Below are positions 40,652 to 48,662 of a stretch of DNA of 64,000 nt, in pieces. Within the stretch, counting starts at the first letter, position 1. Each line of letters starts with the position of its first letter. Source of the stretch: Stieleria tagensis (lineage in GTDB: Bacteria > Planctomycetota > Planctomycetia > Pirellulales > Pirellulaceae); contig NZ_JAMYFE010000066.1 of assembly GCF_024129865.1 (NCBI RefSeq), positions 91,942 through 155,941 of the forward strand, written 5' to 3'. Position numbers and translations under genes: made by a program. The notes below the pieces were generated by a model that did not search any database, was not told the origin of the DNA, and worked only from the letters and a program-made list of their open reading frames with translations.

Positions 40652-41782
40652 ATGAAACGAACACTCATCATCACCGCTTTCTCACTCGCGATGTCCACAT
40701 CGGGCGTGTTTGGGCAGACGATTCAATCGCAGCACAATCACGCTGGGCACAGCCACGCGATGCCCGGCATGACGCAGGCTCGAGAAGCAACTCAAGTGGG
40801 GCCGCATGGCGGTAGTCTGAAACAAACCGGCAACCTGCAAATCGAAACAATTGTTTCCCAAGGCGGGCTGCAAATGTTCGTTTACGACCGCGATGGTCAG
40901 CCGGTATCGGTTGACCGGGGACGCGGTGCCGTTTCAGTACGAGTCGAAGGCAATGCGAAACGCTATCGCTACGACCTGTTGCCCGATGGCAAAGGAGCGT
41001 TGACCGCTCCTGTGAACTTGTCGCAAATCGCTGGTCGACAGATTGACGTCGATGTGCAATTGGTCGGTATTGTGGCCAGTACAATCTCTTTCAATGAAGT
41101 CGCCACCGTTCCGGCCAGCGAGCAACAACGGGCATCCGCGGCGATCGCACGACAAAAAATCTGCCCCGTTAGCGGAAAGCCGCTCGGCAGCATGGGTGAT
41201 CCCGTCGCGGTCGATGTCAACGGACAGAAGCTCTACGTTTGCTGTGCGGGCTGTGTGGGCGCGGTCAAGTCGGACCCGGCTAAGTATGCCGCCGGTCGCC
41301 CGCAGATCACGGTCACCACAGCGACCCAATCCGATGCAGCAGCCATCGCCGCCCAAAAAGTTTGCCCCGTGATGGATGAACCTCTCGGTGGCATGGGCGC
41401 TCCGATCAAGGTGATGGTTGGCGACAAGCCGATCTATCTGTGCTGCAAGGGATGCATCAAGAAGATTCAGGCCGAGCCAGCGAAGTATTTGGCGATGGTT
41501 TACGGCAGCGGTAATCAAGCGTCTGTTCCCGCAGGTACCGAACAGGTTCGTGAAGGCATTTTCAAAGTGGTTGCTGCCGACGCACCCTTCATTGCCGCAC
41601 AAAAGAAGTGCCCTGTGATGGATGAACCGCTTGATGCGATGGGTGGGCCGTACAAAGTCAACGCGGCTGGTAAAGCGATCTACATCTGCTGCCCTGGATG
41701 CGCGAAGAAGATCGCGGCCGAGCCGCAAAAGTGGCTGGCTGCTTTAAAGTCTCAAGGTGTCGATGCTCCAACGATTCGCTAG
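40652..41782 (+). CDS. Secreted protein with three YHS/TRASH-like Cys motifs
   Basis: The protein has 376 residues with a signal peptide (about 1-21) and a short His-rich start (HNHAGHSHAMPGM). An N-terminal β domain (about 45-160) precedes three 50-residue repeats. Each has a C-P-V-x-x-x-P-L-x-x-M-G start and a Y-V/L/I-C-C-x-G-C end: KICPVSGKPL...YVCCAGC, KVCPVMDEPL...YLCCKGC and KKCPVMDEPL...YICCPGC. These are YHS/TRASH-type metal sites. A clear GGAG lies before the ATG. It follows cusA by 113 bases and probably binds or hands over periplasmic copper. Confidence 0.82.
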   Translation: MKRTLIITAFSLAMSTSGVFGQTIQSQHNHAGHSHAMPGMTQAREATQVGPHGGSLKQTGNLQIETIVSQGGLQMFVYDRDGQPVSVDRGRGAVSVRVEGNAKRYRYDLLPDGKGALTAPVNLSQIAGRQIDVDVQLVGIVASTISFNEVATVPASEQQRASAAIARQKICPVSGKPLGSMGDPVAVDVNGQKLYVCCAGCVGAVKSDPAKYAAGRPQITVTTATQSDAAAIAAQKVCPVMDEPLGGMGAPIKVMVGDKPIYLCCKGCIKKIQAEPAKYLAMVYGSGNQASVPAGTEQVREGIFKVVAADAPFIAAQKKCPVMDEPLDAMGGPYKVNAAGKAIYICCPGCAKKIAAEPQKWLAALKSQGVDAPTIR

Positions 41783-41807
41783 GAATAGACAATCAGTTTG
41801 GTAGGGG

Positions 41808-41839
41808 GGAGACATGAAGACTGAAAACTCCATGTCTCC
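41808..41839 (+). terminator. Hairpin after the triple YHS gene
   Basis: GGAGACATG (41808-41816) pairs perfectly with CATGTCTCC (41831-41839). The stem is followed by a pyrimidine-rich CTCCCACTCTTCCCAACTC (41844-41862), one of the dispersed repeats. A plausible transcript end for the cusBA-YHS unit. Confidence 0.5.
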
Positions 41840-41961
41840 TTGTCTCCCACTCTTCCCAACTCAACACACGCGGGGGCGGTGTCGCGGCTGATTCACGCAA
41901 GTGATGACGTCACCACGCCGTCCCTGCCTTTTTGTTTTCAACTTACGACAAGGAAGTCGTC

Positions 41962-42237
41962 ATGAAATCGCTATGGAAATACTGCGCTACCGCGGCGCTC
42001 GCTCTGACCCTTATACTTTCCGCTGGATGCCAATCGCTGCCCTGGCTGGGCTATCGAAAAGACGAACCGGCAGTGACCGCTCAGCAATACGCCGAGCAAG
42101 CTGCCGCCAACATTCAATACGACACAGCGATTGATTTCGACACTGACTACCAATCGCCCGCAGCAAATTCGTTCACAACCGCTCCCACTTCAGGTTACTC
42201 ACGCTCCTCATCGGGTGGCGGAAGCTGTTGCCACTAA
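41962..42237 (+). CDS. Small lipoprotein
   Basis: The protein has 91 residues. A lipoprotein signal with lipobox LSAGC places the lipidated Cys near residue 23. The mature part is Ser/Ala/Tyr-rich and ends GGGSCCH, a possible metal site. AAGGAAG lies before the ATG. No domain is recognised. It lies after the CusBA-YHS unit in the same orientation. Confidence 0.65.
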   Translation: MKSLWKYCATAALALTLILSAGCQSLPWLGYRKDEPAVTAQQYAEQAAANIQYDTAIDFDTDYQSPAANSFTTAPTSGYSRSSSGGGSCCH

Positions 42238-42256
42238 CGCGGGAGCACGCTCTACC

Positions 42257-42433
42257 ATGAAGTCTCAATCCACACGCTCGATACCTTGGTTGGCGTATCG
42301 AGTGGTTCGGCGTTTTTCGATCGCAAACGTCTGTCCCTTTTGTCAGTCGCCGATCGACGAGATGCCGCGTACGCCGACGCCGAGCGAATACGGTACGTCG
42401 GCAACGATACCGCAGTCCATTCAAGTTAATTGA
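42257..42433 (+). CDS. Small protein with zinc-ribbon-like CxxC
   Basis: The 58-residue frame begins 19 bases after the lipoprotein stop, with GGGAG upstream, and contains CPFCQSPIDEMP, a single CxxC knuckle. It overlaps the 3' end of the convergent phosphatase gene by 13 bases. It could be a real short cytosolic protein, since the pair of prolines after the Cys knuckle looks purposeful, but it has no recognised relative. Confidence 0.4.
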   Translation: MKSQSTRSIPWLAYRVVRRFSIANVCPFCQSPIDEMPRTPTPSEYGTSATIPQSIQVN

Positions 42434-43869
42434 GCCACCAATAACGTCGTGTCATCGAACGCCTTGCGGCCCTTGCGAAACGTTTCGATGGACGATTCAA
42501 ACGCTTCAACCAGTTCCCGAGCGTTGCAGCGTTTGACGGTGTTCATCAACTGCTCAATCCGCTCCGTTCCGTACTGTTCTTCACTCGGGTCAAACGCTTC
42601 GGTCACTCCGTCGCTAACGATTACTAGACGAGCCGCATCGCCGAGCTGGATTGTTTCTTCGCTGTAGTGGGTATCGTCCTCGACGCCCAAGATCAGGTCG
42701 CCCACATTCAATCGCACCGGTGTTTCGCGTCCAATCTGCAAGAACGGAAATTCATGGCCTGCATTGGCGTAGGTCAGTTGTCGCCTTTTTGGGTCAACGA
42801 CCAGTAGCGTCATCGTCGCAAAGTGTCCCATTATCACGTACTCGCAGTAGCGCTCGTTGACATCCGTCAAAATCTGGGCAGGGCTGGACGATTGCTTTGC
42901 CGCTTCTGACACAAACGCTTTCAACAACGTCGCCGCCATCGCGGCTGGTACGCCATGACCCGATACATCCGCGACGCAGAGTAGATATCGCCCATCGGAC
43001 AATGGAATCACGTCGTAGTAGTCACCGCCAACATCGTCAGCCGGCTCGAACAATTCCGCGACGTCGATTCCAACCAATCCATTCACTGTCGGGCGTAGGT
43101 TCTGTTGAATTTGGCTCGCCTTTTCCATCTGAACGCGATGGTCGCGCTGAGCGTGATCCAAAGCCTCGGTCATCGAATTGATTTGATCGGCGAGATAACT
43201 CAGTTCTCGACAGCTTCTCGTACGTGCAATCACGCTCAGGTCGCCGGCGGCAACACTCCGCAGCGCCGAAATGAAACCTTGGATTGGTTTGGCGATCAAT
43301 TGCCGTAATACCGCGCTGACCACGAAGGAAGTAATCCCTCCTAGCAATAGGACTCCGAACATCTGGATCAACAACGAGCGGCGTGTTGCGCCCACGACTG
43401 CTGAACGTTTCTCGGAAATGTAGACAGTGCCCGCTGGTCCAGTGAAAGACCCCACAACGAGCGAGCCGGTGGCATTTGATCTGGCGAGGGTTGAATCAGC
43501 CGCAGACCGCATTGCCAGGAGCATTTCGTCGGAAGCATGCCCATGCGAGATAGCCTGGTACGGAAGCCCTTGCCATTCGGCAGCAATATGGTGACCCGGC
43601 GAATCGTCGGTATTCATTCGAGCGCAGACGTTGTCGACCAGATTTTGAATCGCCTCGCCGCCGTGGGATTCAGCGACCAACAGTGATTCGTACATCGTTT
43701 TAGCTTCTTCGGTCAACGCGATCTGCTTCTCGTTCAAATGCCGATCCATCCTCACGCGGTAGTCAACGACAAGAAACAGAACGACAAACCCAAAGAGAAT
43801 CGCATTGACGAGGACAAGCAGTTGCCGGCTAATCGGCAACTGGTGCCATCGGTGTTTGAATGTGTCCAT
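42421..43869 (-). CDS. Membrane PP2C-type (SpoIIE/RsbU) phosphatase with HAMP domain
   Basis: The protein has 482 residues. There are two membrane helices (about 20-40 and 165-190) around a periplasmic sensor region of about 120 residues, then a HAMP-like linker (about 190-245) and a SpoIIE-type phosphatase domain (about 265-480) with metal-site motifs DVGGDYYD, VADVSGHG and VSDGVTEAF. The start at 43869 (ATG after AAGGTG) is used; a GTG just before is open. Such enzymes dephosphorylate anti-sigma antagonists in partner-switching pathways. No anti-sigma or STAS gene is in the window. Its place among copper genes suggests it senses periplasmic stress. Confidence 0.85.
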   Translation of the reverse strand: MDTFKHRWHQLPISRQLLVLVNAILFGFVVLFLVVDYRVRMDRHLNEKQIALTEEAKTMYESLLVAESHGGEAIQNLVDNVCARMNTDDSPGHHIAAEWQGLPYQAISHGHASDEMLLAMRSAADSTLARSNATGSLVVGSFTGPAGTVYISEKRSAVVGATRRSLLIQMFGVLLLGGITSFVVSAVLRQLIAKPIQGFISALRSVAAGDLSVIARTRSCRELSYLADQINSMTEALDHAQRDHRVQMEKASQIQQNLRPTVNGLVGIDVAELFEPADDVGGDYYDVIPLSDGRYLLCVADVSGHGVPAAMAATLLKAFVSEAAKQSSSPAQILTDVNERYCEYVIMGHFATMTLLVVDPKRRQLTYANAGHEFPFLQIGRETPVRLNVGDLILGVEDDTHYSEETIQLGDAARLVIVSDGVTEAFDPSEEQYGTERIEQLMNTVKRCNARELVEAFESSIETFRKGRKAFDDTTLLVAQLT

Positions 43870-43889
43870 CACGGCACCTTAAACAGAGA

Positions 43890-43919
43890 AGCCGGGCGAG
43901 TGTTCAGGCTCGCCCGGCT
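43890..43919 (-). terminator. 11-bp GC-rich hairpin between minus-strand genes
   Basis: AGCCGGGCGAG (43890-43900) pairs perfectly with CTCGCCCGGCT (43909-43919) around an eight-base loop, between the stop of the CC-repeat protein gene (43949) and the phosphatase start (43869). A strong stem without a U run; likely a terminator or attenuator. Confidence 0.6.
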
Positions 43920-43948
43920 GATGTGGGGTCGAACGAAATCAGAAGCGA

Positions 43949-44362
43949 CTAGCTGAGTTCAGCGGGCTCGACTTCCGTTGCACTTGCCGATCCTTTTCCG
44001 CAGCATGCAGCACCAACGCTGCAGCAGTACGCTCGCTTTGCACAGCAGGTCGGTTGACCGGCCGCGCCGACGACGTCGCTGGTTGCAGCGTTCGTTCCAG
44101 CGTGCTTCCCACAGCATCGTGCGTTCACCGAGCAGCAATAGGCACGCTTGGCACAGCACGTGGGTTGAGAAGTTGCGTTCGCCACGTTGTCAGTGGTCGC
44201 TTTCGCTTCAGCCTGTTTGTCACAGCACGGTGCATGAAGCGTACAGCAGTATGCGTGCTTTGAACAACACGTCGGCCGAGCCGATGCGGCGGAGGCGTCA
44301 GCATTACCAGCGGGGACGAACGAAACGGCAAACAAAACAGCAGAGAATACAGTCGCTAACAT
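43949..44362 (-). CDS. Secreted triple CC-repeat protein, metallothionein-like
   Basis: The protein has 137 residues. The signal peptide ends near G-N-A-D-A. The mature chain is three copies of one motif with pattern P-T-C-C-x-K-x-A-Y-C-C-x6-C-C-x-K (starting at PTCCSKHAYCC, PTCCAKRAYCC and PTCCAKRAYCC) separated by Ala/Thr/Asn-rich linkers. That makes 18 Cys, all in CC pairs. The frame is open further upstream, but the ATG at 44362 has GGAG eight bases before it and starts the signal peptide. No known family is recognised. Paired Cys in a copper island point to Cu(I) sequestration outside the cytoplasm. Confidence 0.75.
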   Translation of the reverse strand: MLATVFSAVLFAVSFVPAGNADASAASARPTCCSKHAYCCTLHAPCCDKQAEAKATTDNVANATSQPTCCAKRAYCCSVNARCCGKHAGTNAATSDVVGAAGQPTCCAKRAYCCSVGAACCGKGSASATEVEPAELS

Positions 44363-44476
44363 TTTGGAAACTCCAGGATTGATGGCGCAGCCGACATCGA
44401 CTTGCACCGATTGGGAAACAGAAACATCTTCATTTTTGAATTGGTCTGGCTTCGCAATTCGAAGCAGAGGCAACCG

Positions 44477-44857
44477 CTAAACCTGAAGACGAATGTGCCA
44501 ATCAATCAGAGAGCTGGGACAAGCCAACGAGACCGACCGCACGAGTGCGACCGACTCCGTCCGCCAGTCAAACCGTAAGAAGTCGCTGTGACCCAAGCCG
44601 CGAGGCGATGGATCGTGGGTGGAAGTTCGCGGCGGCAGCCAAACCGTTGTCTCACACGAAGCCATTGCAGGGCATTCGTGCAAAGGATTACTGTCACAGC
44701 AGCCGTGCCCGACCGACAGCGGATGGCAGCACGCATGAGGGCAAGGCGTCGCATCGTGTGACCCTGCCCGAGCCGCCGGCGAGGACACCAACAGCACCGT
44801 GATCACTGCAAAAGCAGCAAACAAACGAGCGGCAGGGTTGGTGTGACGACAGTTCAT
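44477..44857 (-). CDS. Small secreted Cys/His protein
   Basis: The protein has 126 residues with a signal peptide ending near ARA. An early cluster CPHACCHPLSVGHGCC is followed by HECPAMASCE. The rest is unremarkable. The ATG at 44857 is preferred over an upstream TTG. It is the gene upstream of the CC-repeat protein in the same orientation (gap about 115 bases), so the two may be coexpressed. Function unknown; metal binding is likely. Confidence 0.6.
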   Translation of the reverse strand: MNCRHTNPAARLFAAFAVITVLLVSSPAARAGSHDATPCPHACCHPLSVGHGCCDSNPLHECPAMASCETTVWLPPRTSTHDPSPRGLGHSDFLRFDWRTESVALVRSVSLACPSSLIDWHIRLQV

Positions 44858-44967
44858 GGTGGACAGATCCAAGAGCTTTCAAAGGACTCCCACTGAGGAA
44901 ATCTCTTCTTTGATGATCTTTGGATGCACCGCCCCGACGTTTCTTCACGACTTTCTGGAAAAAGCTC

Positions 44968-45046
44968 GGGAATCTGGGAGGTGGGAGTCTGGACTGCAGT
45001 CAAGGTCGCCTTCATTCCTTCACTCCCGTCTCCCCCTCTTCTCCCC
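44968..45046. repeat. Purine/pyrimidine-rich intergenic inverted element
   Basis: A GGGAATCTGGGAGGTGGGAG segment (44968-44987) is followed after about 35 bases by CACTCCCGTCTCCCCC and TCTCCCCTCAC, so the two sides can pair imperfectly. It lies directly after the csoR stop and belongs to the dispersed GGGAG/CTCCC family of this window. Confidence 0.45.
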
Positions 45047-45325
45047 TCACTCGCCGTACTTCCGAAAGACCTTCATCAGTTCTGCGATCTTCTCATCACG
45101 TTCCTTGGCACTGCCACTCTTGATCGCCTCGCTGACGCAGGTGCGGATGTGCTGCTCCAAGATGATCTGGCCGACTTTGTTGAGTGCTCCGGTCGCGGCG
45201 GACAACTGCATCAGGATATCCACACAATATTCTTCATCCTCAATCATACGACCAACCGCTTCGACTTGTCCGATGACACGTCGAAGGCGGTTGCTGAGTT
45301 TCTTTTTCTCGTCGTCTGAGAGCAT
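45047..45325 (-). CDS. csoR: CsoR-family copper-sensing repressor
   Basis: The protein has 92 residues, all helical, of the CsoR/RcnR/FrmR family. The copper ligand set is intact: C34 (EEYCVDIL), H59 and C63 (EQHIRTC), with the 25- and 4-residue spacings of CsoR. A Cys at the first site, as opposed to RcnR's N-terminal His, supports Cu(I). The family represses genes for Cu(I) ATPases and binders until Cu(I) binds. The candidate operators in the window (31751, 34015, 48547, 51146) would be its targets. No operator was seen before csoR itself. Confidence 0.9.
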   Translation of the reverse strand: MLSDDEKKKLSNRLRRVIGQVEAVGRMIEDEEYCVDILMQLSAATGALNKVGQIILEQHIRTCVSEAIKSGSAKERDEKIAELMKVFRKYGE

Positions 45326-45402
45326 TCGTAGGGACTTTTGGTCAGGTTAATTGCGTGTTTTCCCCAATTTTACCCTCAAAACGTCTCCGCGGTTAGTCCG
45401 CT

Positions 45403-46854
45403 TCACATCATCATTTTCGGCGCAGCTTCGTAGTCATCGGGGTCACCGAAGCGTCGCACGATTTCAGCGAATACCGCACCTTTTTCAACGGGCTGGTCGC
45501 TATTCATCACCAATTCGTACAAGTCGTCCGGCAGAACTCGCAGCACGGTCATCAATCCTTTGACCGACATCGCATAACTCGCTCGCATTCCACGGACTTC
45601 TTTTCGGCTCCAAATTGCTTTCATGAATTCCTCTGACATTTCCATGCCCTGCATCTTCTGTGGGTAGCCGGGAACGTCGAACTTGGCCGTGCGCGAAGCG
45701 TCGACTTGGGGTGGGCTGCGGAGGTTGGTGAGGTACTGGTCAACCGTTGCATCGTCGCGGATGCGTGGACCAACTTGTTTGACCATGTGGTTCATCATGT
45801 GATGGACCATGTGGCAGTGGAAAATCCAGTCGCCGGGATTGTTGGCGATGAACTCGAAACTTGATGCTTGAGCGACACCAACCAGTTCGTTATTGCGGGG
45901 AACCCAGGCGCTCTTAGGAATGCGAGCTCCTTCGTGACTGGTCACCCAAAACGTGTGTCCATGCAGGTGGATCGGGTGGTGTTGCATCGGCGCGAAGTTC
46001 AACAGTCGCACACGAACACGCTCCCCATGTTTGCATACCAGCGGAGTCGTGTAGGGACCGCTCTTGCCGTTGATTGTGTGCCAATTCCAGTCCATCGCCC
46101 ACGAATCGCTGATCGTGTGCGTCGGCGGAATATGAAAATTTTGAAACAGCAATCCGAAATCGCGATCCACCGGTGGGGCGAAGACATTCTTAGGATGGAC
46201 GATGAACCATCCGACCTGCCCAAATGCTTCTTGCATCGCCACATGCGAGTGATAGAAAAACGTGCCCTCCTCATGGATGTTGAACTCAAAGACCTTCGTC
46301 TTTCCAGGCTTGATGGGGTTCTGCGTCAACGTGGCTGCTCCGTCATACTGAACGGGCAACTCAAAACCATGCCAATGCACAAACGTGTCTTCTGGCAATT
46401 CATTGGTAACGATGACACGAACACGGTCGCCTTGCGTGACTTCGATCGTCGGGCCAGGCATGCTGCCGTTGTAACCGTAGACGTTCATCTTCACACCAGG
46501 ATGAAATTCTTGTTGAACTGCCATCGGCACGAGCTCAAATACCTTCACGCCGCCATCCATCTTGTAAGGCAGCTTCGGAATATCGGGAGCCTCGAACGGC
46601 GCGGGGCCATCGGACGCCTTGCGAAAACCCGGAACCAGTTTGCCGATGTAATAGTCCGAGTCTGGATCGAGCCCGCGACTGGGTTTGAACCGCGAGAATC
46701 CGTCGTATTGAGAGTCCGGGAGAGGGGGAGATGGGGAGTTGGGAGCGGGGTGCTGTGCGGCGGCGTTGTTGCCGAGCAGTTTGGAGGCAAAGCCCGTCGC
46801 TGCAGCAATCGAGCCAGCTTTCAAGAATCTACGTCGTTGTTCGTTGTTCGACAT
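45403..46854 (-). CDS. Multicopper oxidase, Tat-exported (CopA/CueO-like)
   Basis: The protein has 483 residues. A twin-arginine signal (RRRFLKAG near residue 7) leads to export in folded form. Copper sites are complete: HWHGFELP, FYHSHVA, HHPIHLHGHTF and the type 1 segment IFHCHMVHHMMNHM. Extra Met/His residues around the last site (HMVHHMMNHM) are typical of Cu(I) oxidases. The region just after the Tat signal includes a Pro/Ser-rich linker encoded by a GGGAG repeat (46733-46750). TTG at 46860 is open; ATG at 46854 preferred. It oxidises periplasmic Cu(I) to the less toxic Cu(II). Confidence 0.9.
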   Translation of the reverse strand: MSNNEQRRRFLKAGSIAAATGFASKLLGNNAAAQHPAPNSPSPPLPDSQYDGFSRFKPSRGLDPDSDYYIGKLVPGFRKASDGPAPFEAPDIPKLPYKMDGGVKVFELVPMAVQQEFHPGVKMNVYGYNGSMPGPTIEVTQGDRVRVIVTNELPEDTFVHWHGFELPVQYDGAATLTQNPIKPGKTKVFEFNIHEEGTFFYHSHVAMQEAFGQVGWFIVHPKNVFAPPVDRDFGLLFQNFHIPPTHTISDSWAMDWNWHTINGKSGPYTTPLVCKHGERVRVRLLNFAPMQHHPIHLHGHTFWVTSHEGARIPKSAWVPRNNELVGVAQASSFEFIANNPGDWIFHCHMVHHMMNHMVKQVGPRIRDDATVDQYLTNLRSPPQVDASRTAKFDVPGYPQKMQGMEMSEEFMKAIWSRKEVRGMRASYAMSVKGLMTVLRVLPDDLYELVMNSDQPVEKGAVFAEIVRRFGDPDDYEAAPKMMM

Positions 46855-46962
46855 GTTCAAGTTCTCTAATCAAATTGATAGTGTTGCGATTTGCGCATAT
46901 TTGAATAATCGATGCTTTGGAAGCCACCCATCTCCCTGACTCCCCTTCTCCCAACTCCCAAT
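46733..46962. repeat. Two dispersed GGGAG/CTCCC repeats around the oxidase start
   Basis: GGGGAGTTGGGAGCGGGG (46733-46750) lies inside the oxidase gene and CTCCCAACTCCCAAT (46948-46962) in the gap before the TolC-like gene. They are complementary to each other in part, so the oxidase leader mRNA could pair with the start of its own coding region. Confidence 0.5.
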
Positions 46963-46967
46963 CTTTC

Positions 46968-48491
46968 TCAACGAGGCTTCGCAACGGCGTCGATGTGTCC
47001 TGGTGGCGTTGGGCCGGGGGCTGCCATCAATCCACCGTGCAATAGGTATCCTCTGACGAGAACTTCGTTCGTGCGGACTTGTTCGAGATGTTGGACTCGC
47101 GTCAAACGTGAGTCGAAGTAATCCATCTGTGCGTCCAGAACGGTCGGCCAATCAACTCGATTCGCTTTGTAGCTTTCGAGCAATTCTTGATATGCCAATT
47201 CGGCTTCGGGAATGATCACTCGATCATATTCCGTCGCGATTTGCAGTGCCGTCAGATACTGTTGGTAGACGTTGGCCATTTGCTGCCCGAGCATCAACTC
47301 GATGCGACGAATCTCTTCCTGTTGACGACGGTAATCCAACTGAGCCTGACGAATGGTGCCTTGGTTGCGATCGAATACAGGCAGCTCGATCGACACGCGT
47401 GCGGCGGCGGTTGTTTCCTTGGCCTCGAAGTTATAACCGGCACCACCCTCGGCAACGATGTCCGGCACCCACTGAACTTGCTCTCTTTGAACTGTAACTC
47501 GGTCGGCAACGAGTTTCGCACGAGCGGCGGCAAGCTCAGGGCTTTCCGTCAGCACCAAAGACATCGCCTCCTGATAAGAAAGCGGTTCACATTGTGGCAT
47601 CAGGTCGCCAGATACAATACCGTCGGTCCAGTCGACACCAACGATCGCAACCAACTGTCGAAACGATTCGCGGTAGTGATTCTCTGCGGACAACACGTCT
47701 AACCTCGCTCGTTGTAGTGCAATGCTCGACTTGCGAACCTGTGGTCGTGTCGCTTGGCCTTGGTTGTAAAGCTCACGTGCGGTGACAGCACCGTCTTCGG
47801 CCGTCTTGAGCAGTTCCTTTCGCAGTTCGACGATTTCGCGAGCCGCTAACGCTCGGAAGAAGTGAATGCGCACGTCATTGCAGACTCGGAACTGTTGAGC
47901 CATCGCGAGATGTTCGGAGACATGAGCACGACGCATGTATTTCTCACGACTCAATTTCAACTTGCCGGCAGTTACAAAACGCTGACTCACCGCCATGCCT
48001 TGAAATTCACCCGGCGAATCCTTGTCGCCTTCGACATCAACACCGATCTGTTCGCCGAGATAATTCAGGATCGGGTTGGGATACAGACCAGCCTGTAACG
48101 CCGTAGCGGTCTGTGAGGAAATCTGCAATCTCGCTTGACGGATCGTGGGATTGTTCTGAGCCGCCAGTGTCAGGAAATCATCTAGCCCGTATCCTTGGAC
48201 TTCTGTTTCCATTGGGAACGCTTCCGAAATCATCTCACCGTCGACGTAAACGGGAGCTGGCGTGCCAGCGAACTCGCTGCCGTCGCCACGAACACCGGGA
48301 AATAGTGGCCCGCTTGGATCAAGCTGATCTAAACCGTAGGGTGCCGATGGCATTGGTGGCGGTGGCGTGTATGTGCGACCTATCGCCGAACCCGTGCCGC
48401 CCATCGAAGGCATTTGGGCACTGGCGGCGGTACAAAACATTCCGGCAGTCGCAACGACTGATAGTCCGGATTTGAACAAAAACAATCGCAC
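46968..48491 (-). CDS. TolC-like outer-membrane efflux protein
   Basis: The protein has 507 residues. The start is read as GTG at 48491 because AAAGGAG lies eight bases upstream; a GTG at 48500 is also open but too close to that site. The signal peptide ends near TAASAQ. The body has the outer-membrane factor repeat (about 100-480). A Pro/Gly/Met-rich segment precedes it (MPSMGG, PPPPMPSAPYG). It is followed by the multicopper oxidase gene 113 bases downstream. The putative CsoR operator at 48547-48569 lies in its promoter. A second copper-linked outer-membrane factor besides 32360-33916. Confidence 0.83.
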   Translation of the reverse strand: MRLFLFKSGLSVVATAGMFCTAASAQMPSMGGTGSAIGRTYTPPPPMPSAPYGLDQLDPSGPLFPGVRGDGSEFAGTPAPVYVDGEMISEAFPMETEVQGYGLDDFLTLAAQNNPTIRQARLQISSQTATALQAGLYPNPILNYLGEQIGVDVEGDKDSPGEFQGMAVSQRFVTAGKLKLSREKYMRRAHVSEHLAMAQQFRVCNDVRIHFFRALAAREIVELRKELLKTAEDGAVTARELYNQGQATRPQVRKSSIALQRARLDVLSAENHYRESFRQLVAIVGVDWTDGIVSGDLMPQCEPLSYQEAMSLVLTESPELAAARAKLVADRVTVQREQVQWVPDIVAEGGAGYNFEAKETTAAARVSIELPVFDRNQGTIRQAQLDYRRQQEEIRRIELMLGQQMANVYQQYLTALQIATEYDRVIIPEAELAYQELLESYKANRVDWPTVLDAQMDYFDSRLTRVQHLEQVRTNEVLVRGYLLHGGLMAAPGPTPPGHIDAVAKPR

Positions 48492-48546
48492 TGAAATCAC
48501 TCCTTTGATCTGTGCAGCGGCATGTTGGCTTGCCTTTCAGATCGGC

Positions 48547-48569
48547 AAGATACCTTCGAGGGGTATCTT
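48547..48569. promoter_or_regulatory. Putative CsoR operator upstream of TolC-like/oxidase unit
   Basis: AAGATACC-TTCGAGG-GGTATCTT: perfect eight-base arms (48547-48554 with 48562-48569) around seven bases, the strongest copy in the window. It lies 56 bases upstream of the GTG at 48491. The inner core is the same 5-7-5 pattern as at 34015 and 51146. Confidence 0.7.
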
Positions 48570-48662
48570 TGCAGGGGACTTTCTCCAACTCATTTGCGGA
48601 AAGGGGGGCCAGTTGTAAGGTCTACAATGCCTATGCGCCGGTCGCAAATCGACCAACCGGAA

